From Sulfitobacter sp. F26169L (GTDB lineage: Bacteria > Pseudomonadota > Alphaproteobacteria > Rhodobacterales > Rhodobacteraceae), in contig NZ_JAPMLP010000002.1 in NCBI RefSeq assembly GCF_026410285.1, positions 69,501 through 133,500 of the forward strand: 64,000 nucleotides of DNA, written 5' to 3'. The position numbers were made by a program, and so were the translations under genes. The notes below the pieces were generated by a model. The model had not been told where the DNA came from. It made no database searches and was given only the letters and a program-made list of their open reading frames with translations. Positions 45,380 through 55,127 of the stretch are shown in pieces (position 1 is the first letter of the stretch; each line of letters begins with the position of its first letter).

Positions 45380-46125
45380 ATCAGACCGACCGCACGGCGG
45401 ATCTCGTCTTCGCGCAGCGAAATTTCCTCACCGCAGTATTTATCAGCCTCGGGGCTGCACATCCACAGCAGGCAGCGCGCAGGCCAGTCGGCTGGAACGT
45501 GAACATCCCAGTCAAGCTGGCTCACCGGATTGATGCCGGAATCCTTGATCTTGCGTTGCATCTGCGTTGCCACCGTTCCGGGGGAAAGGCCAATCGCACG
45601 AATACCATTTGCCGATTCTTCCAGATGCAGCGAGCGGCCAAGCATATTTACGGCAGCTTTGGAGGCACAATATGCGCTCCACCCCTCAATCGCGTTGTGG
45701 GCGGCACCCGAACTGATCGTCAGCACAGATCCACCGCCGCCCGACTTGATCACCGGTAATGCCGCATGAATGCCGTTGAAAACACCTTTTACGTTGATAT
45801 CAATCAACTGGCCCCACTCATCGGGGTCAGCCGCGCTCATTTGACTGATCGGATCAACCACGCCCGCATTGTTGATTAAAACATCAATGCCGCCGAACAC
45901 TTTCACTGTAGTGGCCACCGCCGAATACATCTCGCTGTAGCGCGCCACGTTACAGGGTATTGCGATAGCTTTTTCACCGATTTCGCCTGCCAGCGCCGCA
46001 ATATCGTCTTGCGATCGCGCCAGCAGCACCACATTGGCTCCCGCATTGGCAAAAACCCGCGCAGCTTCGGCCCCGATCCCGCGGCTGGCACCGGTGATCA
46101 TTACGGTTTTTGAGGTCATATCCAT
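45376..46125 (-). CDS. Short-chain dehydrogenase/reductase
   Basis: A 249-residue NAD(P)-dependent oxidoreductase. The nucleotide motif TGASRGIG is at 11-18, NNAG around 90, and the catalytic Tyr-Lys pair is in YCASK around 155-159. The ATG at 46125 is preceded by GGGAG at a good distance. It is coupled to the crotonase-like gene through ATGA, so the two probably act on the same acyl-CoA or ketone intermediate; the substrate is unknown. Confidence 0.9.
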   Translation of the reverse strand: MDMTSKTVMITGASRGIGAEAARVFANAGANVVLLARSQDDIAALAGEIGEKAIAIPCNVARYSEMYSAVATTVKVFGGIDVLINNAGVVDPISQMSAADPDEWGQLIDINVKGVFNGIHAALPVIKSGGGGSVLTISSGAAHNAIEGWSAYCASKAAVNMLGRSLHLEESANGIRAIGLSPGTVATQMQRKIKDSGINPVSQLDWDVHVPADWPARCLLWMCSPEADKYCGEEISLREDEIRRAVGLI

Positions 46126-46288
46126 CTGAATTCTCCCATTCATGGCAGGTTTTCGCATTCTCGCCACCATTAGGTAGCGCTCCCGCGGCGCAACGACCAG
46201 CCTATAGATGGCCCGCGCATGCCCTCTTGACCCTCAGGATGGTTTGCCAGACCCTTATGACAACTTTTGAATGACGAGGAACTTAACT

Positions 46289-47824
46289 ATGTCGATTGCC
46301 CGCACCTACATGGCATCCACCGCCATTTGCCTGTCTTTTGTGTCATCAAATGCCGCGGCCGATCTCACGTCTGCCGAGGTATGGCAGGACTGGCGGGGAT
46401 ATTTTGAAGGCATGGGATACACTGTAACAGCCACCGAAACGGTCACGGGGGAGACCCTGGCTGTCAGCGATATCGCTGTCCAGATCAACGGTGGACCCGA
46501 CATAAAATCGATGACCATGCAAATGGGCCCGATCCAGTTCGAACAAAACGACAACGGCAGTGTGGATGTGGTCACGCCCCCCTCTATGCCTATCGTGCTG
46601 GAGATTACCCCCAACAGCACGGAACGTCCGACACGTATTGAAATGGTTTATTCGCAAATCGGCCAAAGCATGGTCGCCAGCGGAGATTCGTCGGCGATGC
46701 GCTATGACTACAGTGCAGACAATTTCGCGCTGGAACTGGCCTCCCTGCGGGTTGACGGCGATGATTTTGACCAGAACGCCGCGCGTTTTTCGCTGACCGG
46801 AGAAGCGGTAGAATCGCTGACCACCGTGAACACCGGCGACCTGCGCGAATACGACCAGAGCATCAAATGGGGCAGCGTTGCCTACGATTTATTCTTCAAG
46901 TCCCCCGATAGTGTCGAAGCGGTAAGCGTAAACAGCTCCATCAACAATCCGGCATTCACAGGCACCAGCGCGCTGCCACTGGCAGATATTGCCCAAACGC
47001 AGGAAATGGCACCCCTTCTGGCCGCTGGCTTTGCTTTTGACGGTAAATTCACCACGAATTCCACTGAAACGCAGATGGAAATCGTGTCTGACGAAGGCGC
47101 ATCGAAGATCAAGACAGGCGCAGGCGGGTCAACGCTGTCTTTCGCCATGGGTGAGGATGGTCTTAACTATGACGTAAACTCCAAACAGGTGCAGGTAGGT
47201 GCGCAGTTGGCTGGCCTCCCCTTCCCGTTGTTTGTCGAGATGGAAAACACCGGCTTCAAACTGCGCGCGCCGATGCTGAAGTCTGACGAAGCTCAGGATT
47301 TCGGGCTGGCCTTCAATGTGTCCGGCCTGACGATGTCTGATATTATCTGGGCGTTGTTCGATCCGTCCGCGCAGTTGCCCCGCGATCCTGCCACCGTACA
47401 ACTGGACCTGAGCGGTAAAGCCAAGATACTGGTCGATGCATTCAACGCCGAAACAGTGCAAGGTCTTGCCGAGAGCGGGAAAAGCGCCGGTGAGATTGAA
47501 GCGCTCAAGATTAACAATCTGACGATAGATGCCGTTGGTGCCAAAGCTCAGGCAACTGGCGACCTGACCTTTGACAACACCGATAAAACCACCCTGCCCG
47601 GCGTTCCCAAGCCTGTCGGCGCAATCAACGTTGATCTAGCTGGCACAAATGCTTTGCTCGACAAGCTTGTTGCAATGGGCGTTGTGCCCGCGGAGCAGAT
47701 CATGGGTGTGCGTATGATGATGGGTCTTTTCGCTGTTCCCGGCGATGCACCGGATACGTTGAAATCAACAATTGAGTTTAACGAAGAGGGTCAGATCCTC
47801 GCCAACGGGCAGCGCATAAAATAG
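46289..47824 (+). CDS. DUF2125 exported protein
   Basis: A 511-residue protein with a signal peptide (about 1-24, ending NAAA), so it is expected in the periplasm or envelope. It belongs to the DUF2125 group of alphaproteobacteria; the body is a series of beta-rich repeats with a C-terminal AGTNALLDKL segment. No catalytic motif is visible. The ATG at 46289 has GAGGAA 7 bases before it; the ATG at 46271 lacks such a site. A terminator follows. Confidence 0.85.
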   Translation: MSIARTYMASTAICLSFVSSNAAADLTSAEVWQDWRGYFEGMGYTVTATETVTGETLAVSDIAVQINGGPDIKSMTMQMGPIQFEQNDNGSVDVVTPPSMPIVLEITPNSTERPTRIEMVYSQIGQSMVASGDSSAMRYDYSADNFALELASLRVDGDDFDQNAARFSLTGEAVESLTTVNTGDLREYDQSIKWGSVAYDLFFKSPDSVEAVSVNSSINNPAFTGTSALPLADIAQTQEMAPLLAAGFAFDGKFTTNSTETQMEIVSDEGASKIKTGAGGSTLSFAMGEDGLNYDVNSKQVQVGAQLAGLPFPLFVEMENTGFKLRAPMLKSDEAQDFGLAFNVSGLTMSDIIWALFDPSAQLPRDPATVQLDLSGKAKILVDAFNAETVQGLAESGKSAGEIEALKINNLTIDAVGAKAQATGDLTFDNTDKTTLPGVPKPVGAINVDLAGTNALLDKLVAMGVVPAEQIMGVRMMMGLFAVPGDAPDTLKSTIEFNEEGQILANGQRIK

Positions 47825-47850
47825 GTGGACGTTCCTGACCAGACCGCAAG

Positions 47851-47874
47851 GCGGCCCCCACGGGCCGCTTTTTT
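47851..47874 (+). terminator. Intrinsic terminator after the DUF2125 gene
   Basis: A perfect 7-bp GC stem (GCGGCCC 47851-47857 with GGGCCGC 47862-47868, loop of 4) is followed at once by six T residues. It begins 26 bases after the stop. Confidence 0.95.
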
Positions 47875-47942
47875 CTTTCGGCGCCCGCTCTTGCGGGGAA
47901 TGGCCCCCGCCGCTACCTCTATCCCCTGATCAGGAGAGTATG

Positions 47943-49289
47943 ATGACCCAAGCACTTGATGCGCTGACGGCGCAAATGCTGGATGCAGCAAAAGCAGCAG
48001 GCGCGGATGATGCGGATGCAATGGCCCTTCGCGGCACGTCTGTTTCAGTTGATGTGCGCGCAGGTGCGCTGGAAGAAGCGCAGCGCGAAGAAGGCACGGA
48101 AATCGGGCTGCGGGTGTTCGTCGGCCATCGCAGCGCCATTGTGTCAGCCTCGGACACTTCCTCGCGGACGCTGGCCGAAATGGCGGAGCGGGCTGTGGCC
48201 ATGGCGCGCGAAGCCCCTGAAAACCCCTGTGCGGGCTTGGCGGATGCCAGCCAGCTTGTCACAAACTGGGACGCCGACGCGTTGGAGCTTTATGACCCCA
48301 CCCCCGAGCCTGCGCCTGCAGCGTTGCAAGAAGATGCAGCGCAGGCGGAAGCCGCCGCGCTTGAAGTAGAAGGCATCAGTCAGGTGCAGTCGGCCAGTGC
48401 AGGGTATGGTGCGCGTGAAATTCGCCTTGCAGGCAGCAACGGCTTTTCCGGCGGTTACCGCCGGACAGATCGCGGCCTGAGCTGTGTGGCCATTGCGGGC
48501 ACAGGCGCAGGAATGGAGCGTGATTATGATGGCGACAGCCGGATTTTCCAATCCGACCTGCGCGGCGCAAGCGAAATCGGCCGCACCGCGGCAGAGCGCG
48601 CACTGCAACGGATGGATGCACGCAAGCCCCCCACGGGCGCTTTTCCAGTGTTGTTTGACGAACGCATTGCAAGTTCGCTGATCGGGCATTTGCTGGGTGC
48701 GATCAACGGCAGCGCAATCACGCGTGGCGCATCGTTCCTGCGCGATGCGATGGGCACCCAAGTGCTGCCCGAAGGGATATCGCTGATTGAAGACCCCCAC
48801 CGCCCCCGCATCACCGGAAGCCGCCCTTTCGATGCGGAGTTTTTGGCCACCGAGAAGCGCGCAGTAGTCAAGGACGGTGTGCTGCAAGGCTGGACGCTTG
48901 ATCTGGCGACAGGTCGTCAGCTGGGCCTGCCCTCCACCGCCAACGCGGCGCGCGGCACAGGCTCCGGCCCTTCGCCCAGTTCATGGAACATCGCCCTGAC
49001 CCAAGGCAGCGCCAGCCGCGAGAATCTGATCCGTGACATGGGAACGGGTCTGCTGGTCACCTCCATGATCGGGTCTACGATCAACCCCAACACAGGCGAT
49101 TATTCTCGCGGTGCTGCTGGCCTATGGGTCGAAAACGGCGAGATTACCTATGCGGTCAACGAATGTACTATTGCGGGGAATCTGCGCGATATGCTGCGCG
49201 CCATAGTACCGGCTAATGATGCGCGCTCCCATCTCAGCCGCGTTGTTCCGTCCTTGCTGGTGACGGGGATGACCATTGCCGGCAGCTGA
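47943..49289 (+). CDS. pmbA: TldD/PmbA-family protease subunit
   Basis: A 448-residue protein of the PmbA side of the TldD/PmbA (TldE) pair, which degrades unfolded peptides and processes microcin-like precursors in E. coli; TldD carries the metal, PmbA is a catalytic partner without HEXXXH, and I see no such motif here. No tldD is in the window. Two ATGs, 47940 and 47943, exist; the AGGAG at 47932 favours 47943. It leads the run pmbA-phosphatase-DUF4170-waaA-lpxK. Confidence 0.92.
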   Translation: MTQALDALTAQMLDAAKAAGADDADAMALRGTSVSVDVRAGALEEAQREEGTEIGLRVFVGHRSAIVSASDTSSRTLAEMAERAVAMAREAPENPCAGLADASQLVTNWDADALELYDPTPEPAPAALQEDAAQAEAAALEVEGISQVQSASAGYGAREIRLAGSNGFSGGYRRTDRGLSCVAIAGTGAGMERDYDGDSRIFQSDLRGASEIGRTAAERALQRMDARKPPTGAFPVLFDERIASSLIGHLLGAINGSAITRGASFLRDAMGTQVLPEGISLIEDPHRPRITGSRPFDAEFLATEKRAVVKDGVLQGWTLDLATGRQLGLPSTANAARGTGSGPSPSSWNIALTQGSASRENLIRDMGTGLLVTSMIGSTINPNTGDYSRGAAGLWVENGEITYAVNECTIAGNLRDMLRAIVPANDARSHLSRVVPSLLVTGMTIAGS

Positions 49290-50052
49290 TTTACCCCTGT
49301 TGATAGACGCGGCGCGCATGGCGGGCCGTATTGCCACCAGCTTTGTCGGAACTTCGACAAAACGTTGGGACAAGCCGGATGGCGCTGGCCCCGTGACCGA
49401 GGCCGATCTGGCCGTGAACGATATGTTGCAGCAAACGCTGCTACTGGCGCGGCCCGATTACGGCTGGCTGTCGGAGGAGACGGAAGACGGTATCATCCGC
49501 CTTGGCCATGACCGTGTTTTTATTGTCGATCCAATCGACGGCACCCGCAGTTTTACCGAAGGGGCCACCACCTGGGCTCACGCTCTCGCCGTTGCAGAGC
49601 ATGGTGAGGTCACTGCCGCTGTTATCTATCTGCCGCTGCGCAACCTTCTTTACACGGCGGCGCGCGGTGCGGGTGCCTATCTGAACGGGGCGCGGATCAA
49701 CGCGTCGGGGCAAGCGGACTTTTCCCTTTCAACCATTCTCGCGGCTCGCCCCGCCATGGCGGGGCCGCTGTGGCGCGATGGTATCTGCCCCCCGTTCAAA
49801 CCCGCCTATCGCCCGTCGCTGGCGTATCGTCTGGGGCTGGTTGCGCAATCACGGTTTGACGCCATGCTGACGTTGCGCCCCAGTTGGGAGTGGGACATCG
49901 CCGCAGGCGCGCTGATTGTATCGGAAGCAGGCGGTGCAATCACCAACCAGCGCGGCGCACCGTTGCGGTTCAACTCTGCCGACCCGCGTCTTGACGGGGT
50001 GGTTGCCGGTGGCCGCGCCATTCATGCTGCGGTGATTGATGCGCTGGCCTAA
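49276..50052 (+). CDS. Inositol monophosphatase-family phosphatase (CysQ-like)
   Basis: A 258-residue Mg2+-dependent phosphatase. Metal-binding residues are visible: Glu67/Glu68 in LSEETED, and Asp85 and Asp88 in DPIDGT, plus the C-terminal WEWDIAAG. It could hydrolyse 3'-phosphoadenosine 5'-phosphate (CysQ role) or inositol phosphates. The start is a TTG at 49276 within the 3' end of pmbA, overlapping it by 14 bases; no in-frame ATG is closer than 49318, which would cut into the domain. Confidence 0.88.
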   Translation: MPAADLPLLIDAARMAGRIATSFVGTSTKRWDKPDGAGPVTEADLAVNDMLQQTLLLARPDYGWLSEETEDGIIRLGHDRVFIVDPIDGTRSFTEGATTWAHALAVAEHGEVTAAVIYLPLRNLLYTAARGAGAYLNGARINASGQADFSLSTILAARPAMAGPLWRDGICPPFKPAYRPSLAYRLGLVAQSRFDAMLTLRPSWEWDIAAGALIVSEAGGAITNQRGAPLRFNSADPRLDGVVAGGRAIHAAVIDALA

Positions 50053-50127
50053 CACCCCTGCGTGCTTGACGGCACAGGCCTGCGCCGTGCAAACACATCC
50101 ACAAGCAACCTTGAAGGATCAAACACG

Positions 50128-50370
50128 ATGACCCAACGCCTGCACCTTGTTTTCGGTGGTGAGCTGGTAACCCCCAGTGAAAACATCTTCAAAAACGTCG
50201 ACGACCTTCATATCGTCGGGATTTTCCCCAACTATGACGCCGCCTATGACGCGTGGAAGAACGAAGCACAGCGAACAGTAGACAACGCACACATGCGGTA
50301 TTTCATCGCCCATCTGCACCGCCTGCGCGATGAAGAAGCGGCAGCTTCGTCAACCGAAGAGCTGGGCTGA
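50128..50370 (+). CDS. DUF4170 small protein
   Basis: An 80-residue protein (start at 50128 with AAGGA upstream) matching the DUF4170 pattern: LHLVFGGEL at the N-terminus, VDDLHIVGIFPNYDAA, then AHMRYFIAHLHRL. The family is confined to alphaproteobacteria, often near the waaA gene. It is probably a structural or regulatory part of LPS core synthesis, but no function is known. Confidence 0.88.
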   Translation: MTQRLHLVFGGELVTPSENIFKNVDDLHIVGIFPNYDAAYDAWKNEAQRTVDNAHMRYFIAHLHRLRDEEAAASSTEELG

Positions 50371-50377
50371 TCGCGGG

Positions 50378-51610
50378 ATGGCCCGCTCACTGGGCCTGAC
50401 TGCCTACCGTGCGCTGGCACGGCGCGGCGAAGCGCGGCTGCCGACCTTTGATGTCGCGCGTCCCACAGGAGAATTATTGTGGATACACTGCGCCGAAATC
50501 GACGGGTTTCTGGCGGTTCAGGATCTGGCATTGCGCCAGATTGCCAGTCGCCCTAGCCTGAGCGTCTTGATCACCATGACCGCATTTCCCCGTGCCAGCA
50601 GCGCGATGGATACAATACAGCCTGACGGAATCTATCTGGGCGAAATCCGTGATGACCATCCGGCGAGCGTAACTGCCTTTCTCGATTACTGGTCACCCGA
50701 TTGTTGCGTATGGACGTGGGGCGGCTTGCGGCCCAACCTGATTATCGAAGCCGATGCGCGACACATACCGATGTTTCTGATCAACGCTGACACCTCGGGT
50801 TTTGACGGTCGGCGCGATCGTTGGCTGCCTGATGTCGCGCGCAACATTCTGCCGCTGTTTTCCGAAGCCATGGCACGAACACCCGCCGCCGCAAGACGGC
50901 TGACCCAGTTGGGTCTTGATAAGGAACTCGTTGAAGTCACTAGCGCTCTGCTCGCTGGGGGGCAGGCGTTACCATGCAATGAAACCGACCTCGCTGATCT
51001 TGCCGCCGCTTGTGTGGGCCGCGCTATCTGGTTTGCAAACGGCGTGCAGCAGGAAGAGCTGCAGACCGTGCTGGCGGCGCACCGGCAGGCCCTGCGTCTG
51101 TCGCACAGGTTGCTATTGATATTGCGTCCAGCAGGCACTCTTGATCCGGCCGATGCCTTCGCCGAGGCCCGCGCCCAAGAGTTTCGGGTGTCAAACTGGG
51201 ATAACGGTGACTATCCCGATGAAACAACACAGATCCTGATCAGTGAAGACCCCCGCGACATCGGGTTGTTCTATCGTGTGGCACCGGTTTCATTTCTGGG
51301 CGGATCGCTTGTCGCGGGGCGGGGTGGTATTGATCCACTGGAGGCAGCCGCGCTGGGGTCTGCCGTATTGTACGGCCCCCGTGTGGGGCGGCATTTGCAA
51401 AGCTATTCCCGTCTGGCCACCGCAGGGGCTGCGCGCATTATCAATGACAGCGCCGCGTTGGGCATGGCTGTTAACCGGCTGGTCGCACCGGATCAGGCCG
51501 CGATCATGGCACATGCAGGCTGGGATGTGGTCAGCGAGGGCGCTGCGCTGATGGACCGGATTACCGATCTGGTGCAGGATACGCTGGATGGCCGAAAGGG
51601 GCCGAAATAA
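50378..51610 (+). CDS. waaA: KDO transferase (3-deoxy-D-manno-octulosonic acid transferase)
   Basis: The enzyme (410 aa) adds KDO to lipid A precursor at the inner membrane. The Roseobacter-type form starts [16 protein letters not shown], and GT-B fold elements follow, with [22 protein letters not shown] as the nucleotide-sugar binding block near residue 325. The first in-frame ATG at 50330 would overlap the upstream gene; 50378 with GGG upstream is preferred. lpxK overlaps the stop by 1 base. Confidence 0.92.
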   Translation: MARSLGLTAYRALARRGEARLPTFDVARPTGELLWIHCAEIDGFLAVQDLALRQIASRPSLSVLITMTAFPRASSAMDTIQPDGIYLGEIRDDHPASVTAFLDYWSPDCCVWTWGGLRPNLIIEADARHIPMFLINADTSGFDGRRDRWLPDVARNILPLFSEAMARTPAAARRLTQLGLDKELVEVTSALLAGGQALPCNETDLADLAAACVGRAIWFANGVQQEELQTVLAAHRQALRLSHRLLLILRPAGTLDPADAFAEARAQEFRVSNWDNGDYPDETTQILISEDPRDIGLFYRVAPVSFLGGSLVAGRGGIDPLEAAALGSAVLYGPRVGRHLQSYSRLATAGAARIINDSAALGMAVNRLVAPDQAAIMAHAGWDVVSEGAALMDRITDLVQDTLDGRKGPK

Positions 51611-52602
51611 TGCGTGCGCCTGATTTCTGGCATCGCCCCCGCCCCGGCTTCCGCGCCCGTTTGTTGCAACCGCTGGGCGCATTGTACGCGCGCGCTACGG
51701 CGCGCCGCCTGTCACAGGGTGCGCGGATAAAGATGGACGTGCCGGTGATTTGTGTCGGCAACATCAACGCAGGCGGCACCGGCAAGACCCCGACAGTCAT
51801 AGCCGTGGTGGAACGCTTGCGTGATCTGTATCTTGAACCGCATGTCGTCTCGCGCGGTTACGGCGGTACATTGAAAGGACCGATACGGGTTGATCCCTCC
51901 CGCCATACAGCGGCGCAAGTGGGGGATGAACCGCTTCTGCTGGCCGCCTTTGCCGAAGTCTGGGTTGCGCAGAATCGCGCCGAAGGTGCGCAAGCGGCCC
52001 AGGCCGCCGGTGCAAAAACCATCGTACTGGATGACGGTTTCCAGAACCCTGCACTCGCCTATGATCTGAGCATTGTTGTCGTCGATGCAAGCAAGGGATT
52101 TGGCAATGGCCTGTGTCTCCCCGCGGGACCGCTGAGAGAGCCTGTCGCGACGGGCCTTGCACGGGCTGATATACTTCTTTCAATCGGGAATGACGCCGCG
52201 CAAAAGCAATTTGCGCAGACCGCATTGCCCGAGCATCTGCCGCACGTGTGCGCCGCGCTGACCCCGCTGCAAACAGGGATGGATTGGACCGATACCCCGC
52301 TTCTGGCCTTCGCGGGCATCGCCCACCCCGAGAAGTTCTTTTCCACATTGCGCGGTCTTGGCGCAACGCTGGTGCATGCCGAACCGCTGAGCGATCACCA
52401 GCCATTGACCGCCGCGCTGCTGGGACGGCTGGAAGCTGATGCGCGGGCCAAAGGCGCGCAGCTGGTCACAACCGAAAAGGATGCGGTCCGCCTGCCGCTC
52501 TCGTACCGCAGCAAGGTAATCACATTGCCCGTCCGGCTGGCGCTTGCGCAGAATAATGCCCTCTGGGACGCGCTGAAGCGAATTGCGGACGCAGAAAAAT
52601 AG
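51610..52602 (+). CDS. lpxK: Tetraacyldisaccharide 4'-kinase
   Basis: LpxK phosphorylates the 4' position of the lipid A disaccharide on the inner face of the inner membrane. The 330-residue protein has an N-terminal membrane-association helix and the Walker A motif in [11 protein letters not shown] (residues 50-60); LDDGFQNP and TTEKDAVRL are further family blocks. It follows waaA directly, so both lipid A maturation steps are in one transcript. Confidence 0.96.
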   Translation: MRAPDFWHRPRPGFRARLLQPLGALYARATARRLSQGARIKMDVPVICVGNINAGGTGKTPTVIAVVERLRDLYLEPHVVSRGYGGTLKGPIRVDPSRHTAAQVGDEPLLLAAFAEVWVAQNRAEGAQAAQAAGAKTIVLDDGFQNPALAYDLSIVVVDASKGFGNGLCLPAGPLREPVATGLARADILLSIGNDAAQKQFAQTALPEHLPHVCAALTPLQTGMDWTDTPLLAFAGIAHPEKFFSTLRGLGATLVHAEPLSDHQPLTAALLGRLEADARAKGAQLVTTEKDAVRLPLSYRSKVITLPVRLALAQNNALWDALKRIADAEK

Positions 52603-52623
52603 GGGCCCGTTGCTGGTATCGAC

Positions 52624-53736
52624 TCAGTTATCCTCGCCCAGTTTCGGCGAGGGGCGGCCCAGTGACAGCTCTGCCTCTGAAAACCTGAACGGTGATCTTA
52701 TACCCGGCACACCATCAAGTTCGATCTGCATACCGCGTGCTTTCACCTGCGGGTCATTGAACGTGTCTTCCATCGTATTGATTGGACCGGCGGGCACGTT
52801 GTTGTCTTCACAAGCTTGCAACAGGTCATCGCGGCTGCGCTGCCGCGTTGCGCCATTCAGCCGCGCAATCATCGCAGGGCGGTTTGCCACGCGGTTGGCG
52901 TTTTTGATGTAGTCGGGATCAGCGGCCATATCATCCAGCCCCAACAGCTTGCACAGGCGTTGGTATTGCCCGTCATTGCCCGTGGCGATGATCAAATGGC
53001 CGTCAGATGCTTCAAAGACTTCATAGGGAGTAAGGTTCGGGTGCGCATTGCCCATCCGCGTCGGTGCGATCCCCGTGGTCAGATAGTTCATCGCCTGATT
53101 GCCGGTAATCGACACTGCGCAATCCAGCAGGGACATATCAATATGCTGGCCCTTTCCGGTGCTGTTGCGCTGATGGACAGCCGCCAGAATTGCGGTGGTG
53201 GAGTAAATCCCGGTGATGATATCGGTAATTGCCATCCCGTGTTTCTGGGGCTGCCTGTCAGGTTCACCGGTGATCGACATCAAACCGGAAATGCCCTGAA
53301 TAATAAAATCATACCCAGCGCGGTGTGCGTAAGGCCCCGTATGACCGAACCCCGTGATCGAGCAGTAGATAAGCTTTGGAAACCGCTTTTTCAGGCTGGC
53401 ATAGTCCAAGCCGTATTTGGCCAGCCCGCCGGTTTTGAAATTTTCGATCATGATGTCGGCATCTTCCAGAAGGGCATGCATTTTTGCCTGCCCTTCCGGC
53501 GTACGCAAATCGACAACCACCGACGCCTTGCCGCGGTTCGCGGAATGATAATACGAAGACGATTGATCTTCACCGCGCTCGATAAAGGGAGGGCCCCATT
53601 GGCGCGTGTCATCGCCATCGGGGCTCTCCACCTTGATCACTTCGGCACCCAGATCAGCCAGCGTCTGACCGGCCCAAGGGCCAGCCAGAACACGGGCCAG
53701 TTCGATGACCTTCAGGCCAGCCAGCGGCGCAGTCAT
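52624..53736 (-). CDS. CaiB/BaiF-family CoA transferase
   Basis: A 370-residue class III CoA transferase. The nucleophile Asp is in IDMSLLDCAV near residue 190. The N-terminal LAGLKVIELARVLAGPWAGQ and RGKASVVVDLRTPEG are family signatures. The substrate could be a carnitine-, formyl- or dicarboxylate-type acyl-CoA. Its start overlaps the DsbA stop by 1 base (TGATG). Confidence 0.9.
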   Translation of the reverse strand: MTAPLAGLKVIELARVLAGPWAGQTLADLGAEVIKVESPDGDDTRQWGPPFIERGEDQSSSYYHSANRGKASVVVDLRTPEGQAKMHALLEDADIMIENFKTGGLAKYGLDYASLKKRFPKLIYCSITGFGHTGPYAHRAGYDFIIQGISGLMSITGEPDRQPQKHGMAITDIITGIYSTTAILAAVHQRNSTGKGQHIDMSLLDCAVSITGNQAMNYLTTGIAPTRMGNAHPNLTPYEVFEASDGHLIIATGNDGQYQRLCKLLGLDDMAADPDYIKNANRVANRPAMIARLNGATRQRSRDDLLQACEDNNVPAGPINTMEDTFNDPQVKARGMQIELDGVPGIRSPFRFSEAELSLGRPSPKLGEDN

Positions 53737-54419
53737 CAGCCTGCCAATGCGTCGTTGATGATTTTCTGCATGTCTGCATAGCTCATGTTGGCATGTTTCT
53801 TGCCATCGATGACAAAGCTCGGCGTGCTGGTGATGCCGTCGGCTTCGGCGTTTTTCTGATACCAGGCAACCATCGCCTGCGCCTGATCACCGTCCTGCAA
53901 ACAGGCCTCGATCGCATCGTTTTCAAGCCCTGCCAGACGCCCGATCTTGCGCAGTTCATCGACAATCGCGGCCGGCTCACCTGCGCGGGTCCATTCGGAC
54001 TGGCTTGAATAGATCATGTTGATGATGCCGAAATACTTCTCTTCTCCGCCGCAACGCGCCACGAGAGATGCCCACAACCCGAAGCGGTCAAAGAACACTT
54101 CGCGGTGGATGAACCGCACCTTGCCCGTGTCAATAAATTCGGACTTTAGCTGTTTGAACGGCCCCTGATGAAACGTGGCGCAGTGCGGGCAGGTGAAAGA
54201 GGCATATTCAATAATTTCTACAGTCGCATCGGGATTACCCAGCACCATGTCCTTGATGCCTGAAGTATCGACATCGCCATTTGTGCTTTGTGCGTTTGCG
54301 GCACCGGGCAGACGTGCATCGGGAAATGCAACCATTGTGGTGTTGCGGGTGCTGGACAGATACCAGCCACCAAGGCCCAAAGTGGCGACGGCACCGATAA
54401 TCATGTTTCTGCGGTTCAT
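53736..54419 (-). CDS. DsbA-family thiol-disulfide oxidoreductase
   Basis: A 227-residue envelope protein with an N-terminal signal or anchor helix (about 5-23, probably uncleaved or cleaved later). The active site is CPHC at 77-80 in a thioredoxin fold with a helical insertion (about 120-180), and STPSFVIDG carries the cis-proline. It forms or isomerises disulfides in exported proteins. The ATG at 54419 follows AAGGAC. In related genomes this gene sits beside dciA and mutY, as here. Confidence 0.92.
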   Translation of the reverse strand: MNRRNMIIGAVATLGLGGWYLSSTRNTTMVAFPDARLPGAANAQSTNGDVDTSGIKDMVLGNPDATVEIIEYASFTCPHCATFHQGPFKQLKSEFIDTGKVRFIHREVFFDRFGLWASLVARCGGEEKYFGIINMIYSSQSEWTRAGEPAAIVDELRKIGRLAGLENDAIEACLQDGDQAQAMVAWYQKNAEADGITSTPSFVIDGKKHANMSYADMQKIINDALAG

Positions 54420-54478
54420 TTCGTAAGTCCTTCGTTCAATTTCGTTCAATGATGTTGGGAATGCTGTAGTTTGCGCGC

Positions 54479-54985
54479 TCAGCTTTTTTGCTTGTTCAGT
54501 ATGTTTTCGCCCAGACGGGCCAGCGCATCGCGCAACGTGTCGTCACCGATAAGCGCGGCGGTTTTTGTGGCCTGTTCGCGCAAGGCAGGATCAGGTAGGG
54601 CGGCTTTTCTCTTGGGCGCGTGTTGGAACGCCACCTGCCCTTCGGCAAACCCCGTAGCAGCGGTTTGCGTAACACGGATACGGGCGATGGCGTTGTAGCC
54701 GTAAACCGCATTTACCCGCGTGCGCAGTTGTTCTTTTTGCATTTCAAGGACCGGAGCGTTGGCACCGGTGGTCAGCAGCGTCAGCGTGGCCCCCATACCC
54801 CCACGGCCATAAGACACCTCGACAGGACGCGAGATCGCCGCCGCATCCTCGCCCACCACTTCGGCCCAGTTGGTCAGCAAACGCGACTGCGCGAATCCAC
54901 GGCTTTCGGATGCCTTGCGGATTTTGCCACTCAGCAAGCTGGCCGTGCGGGCAAATCCTTTGGTTGTGGGGCGGCGGGGCGGCAT
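54479..54985 (-). CDS. dciA: DciA-type DnaB-helicase loading protein (DUF721)
   Basis: The 168-residue protein has the DUF721 domain (about 15-110; FAQSRLLTNWAEVVGED and LTLLTTGANAPVLEMQ) that defines DciA. DciA helps load the replicative helicase in bacteria lacking DnaC. A basic linker and short C-terminal tail follow. The ATG at 54985 is chosen over the frame extension to 55018, although its ribosome site is weak. It is divergent from mutY. Confidence 0.9.
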   Translation of the reverse strand: MPPRRPTTKGFARTASLLSGKIRKASESRGFAQSRLLTNWAEVVGEDAAAISRPVEVSYGRGGMGATLTLLTTGANAPVLEMQKEQLRTRVNAVYGYNAIARIRVTQTAATGFAEGQVAFQHAPKRKAALPDPALREQATKTAALIGDDTLRDALARLGENILNKQKS

Positions 54986-55127
54986 GGTTAGGTTTCTTTC
55001 TTGCGGTGTGAGTGGCACCCGGAGGGATGCCGCGCTATATCGTCAGGCAGTAGCATAACGCAACGCGGCGGCGCTGCCACTATGGCAATTCAGGATCGGT
55101 TCATAAACAGTGCGTGAAGAAGATAAC

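Noticed and set aside
46227..46261. TTGACC/TATGAC promoter before the DUF2125 gene
   Set aside because: The spacer is 23 bases, far from the usual 17, so it is not a credible sigma-70 promoter.
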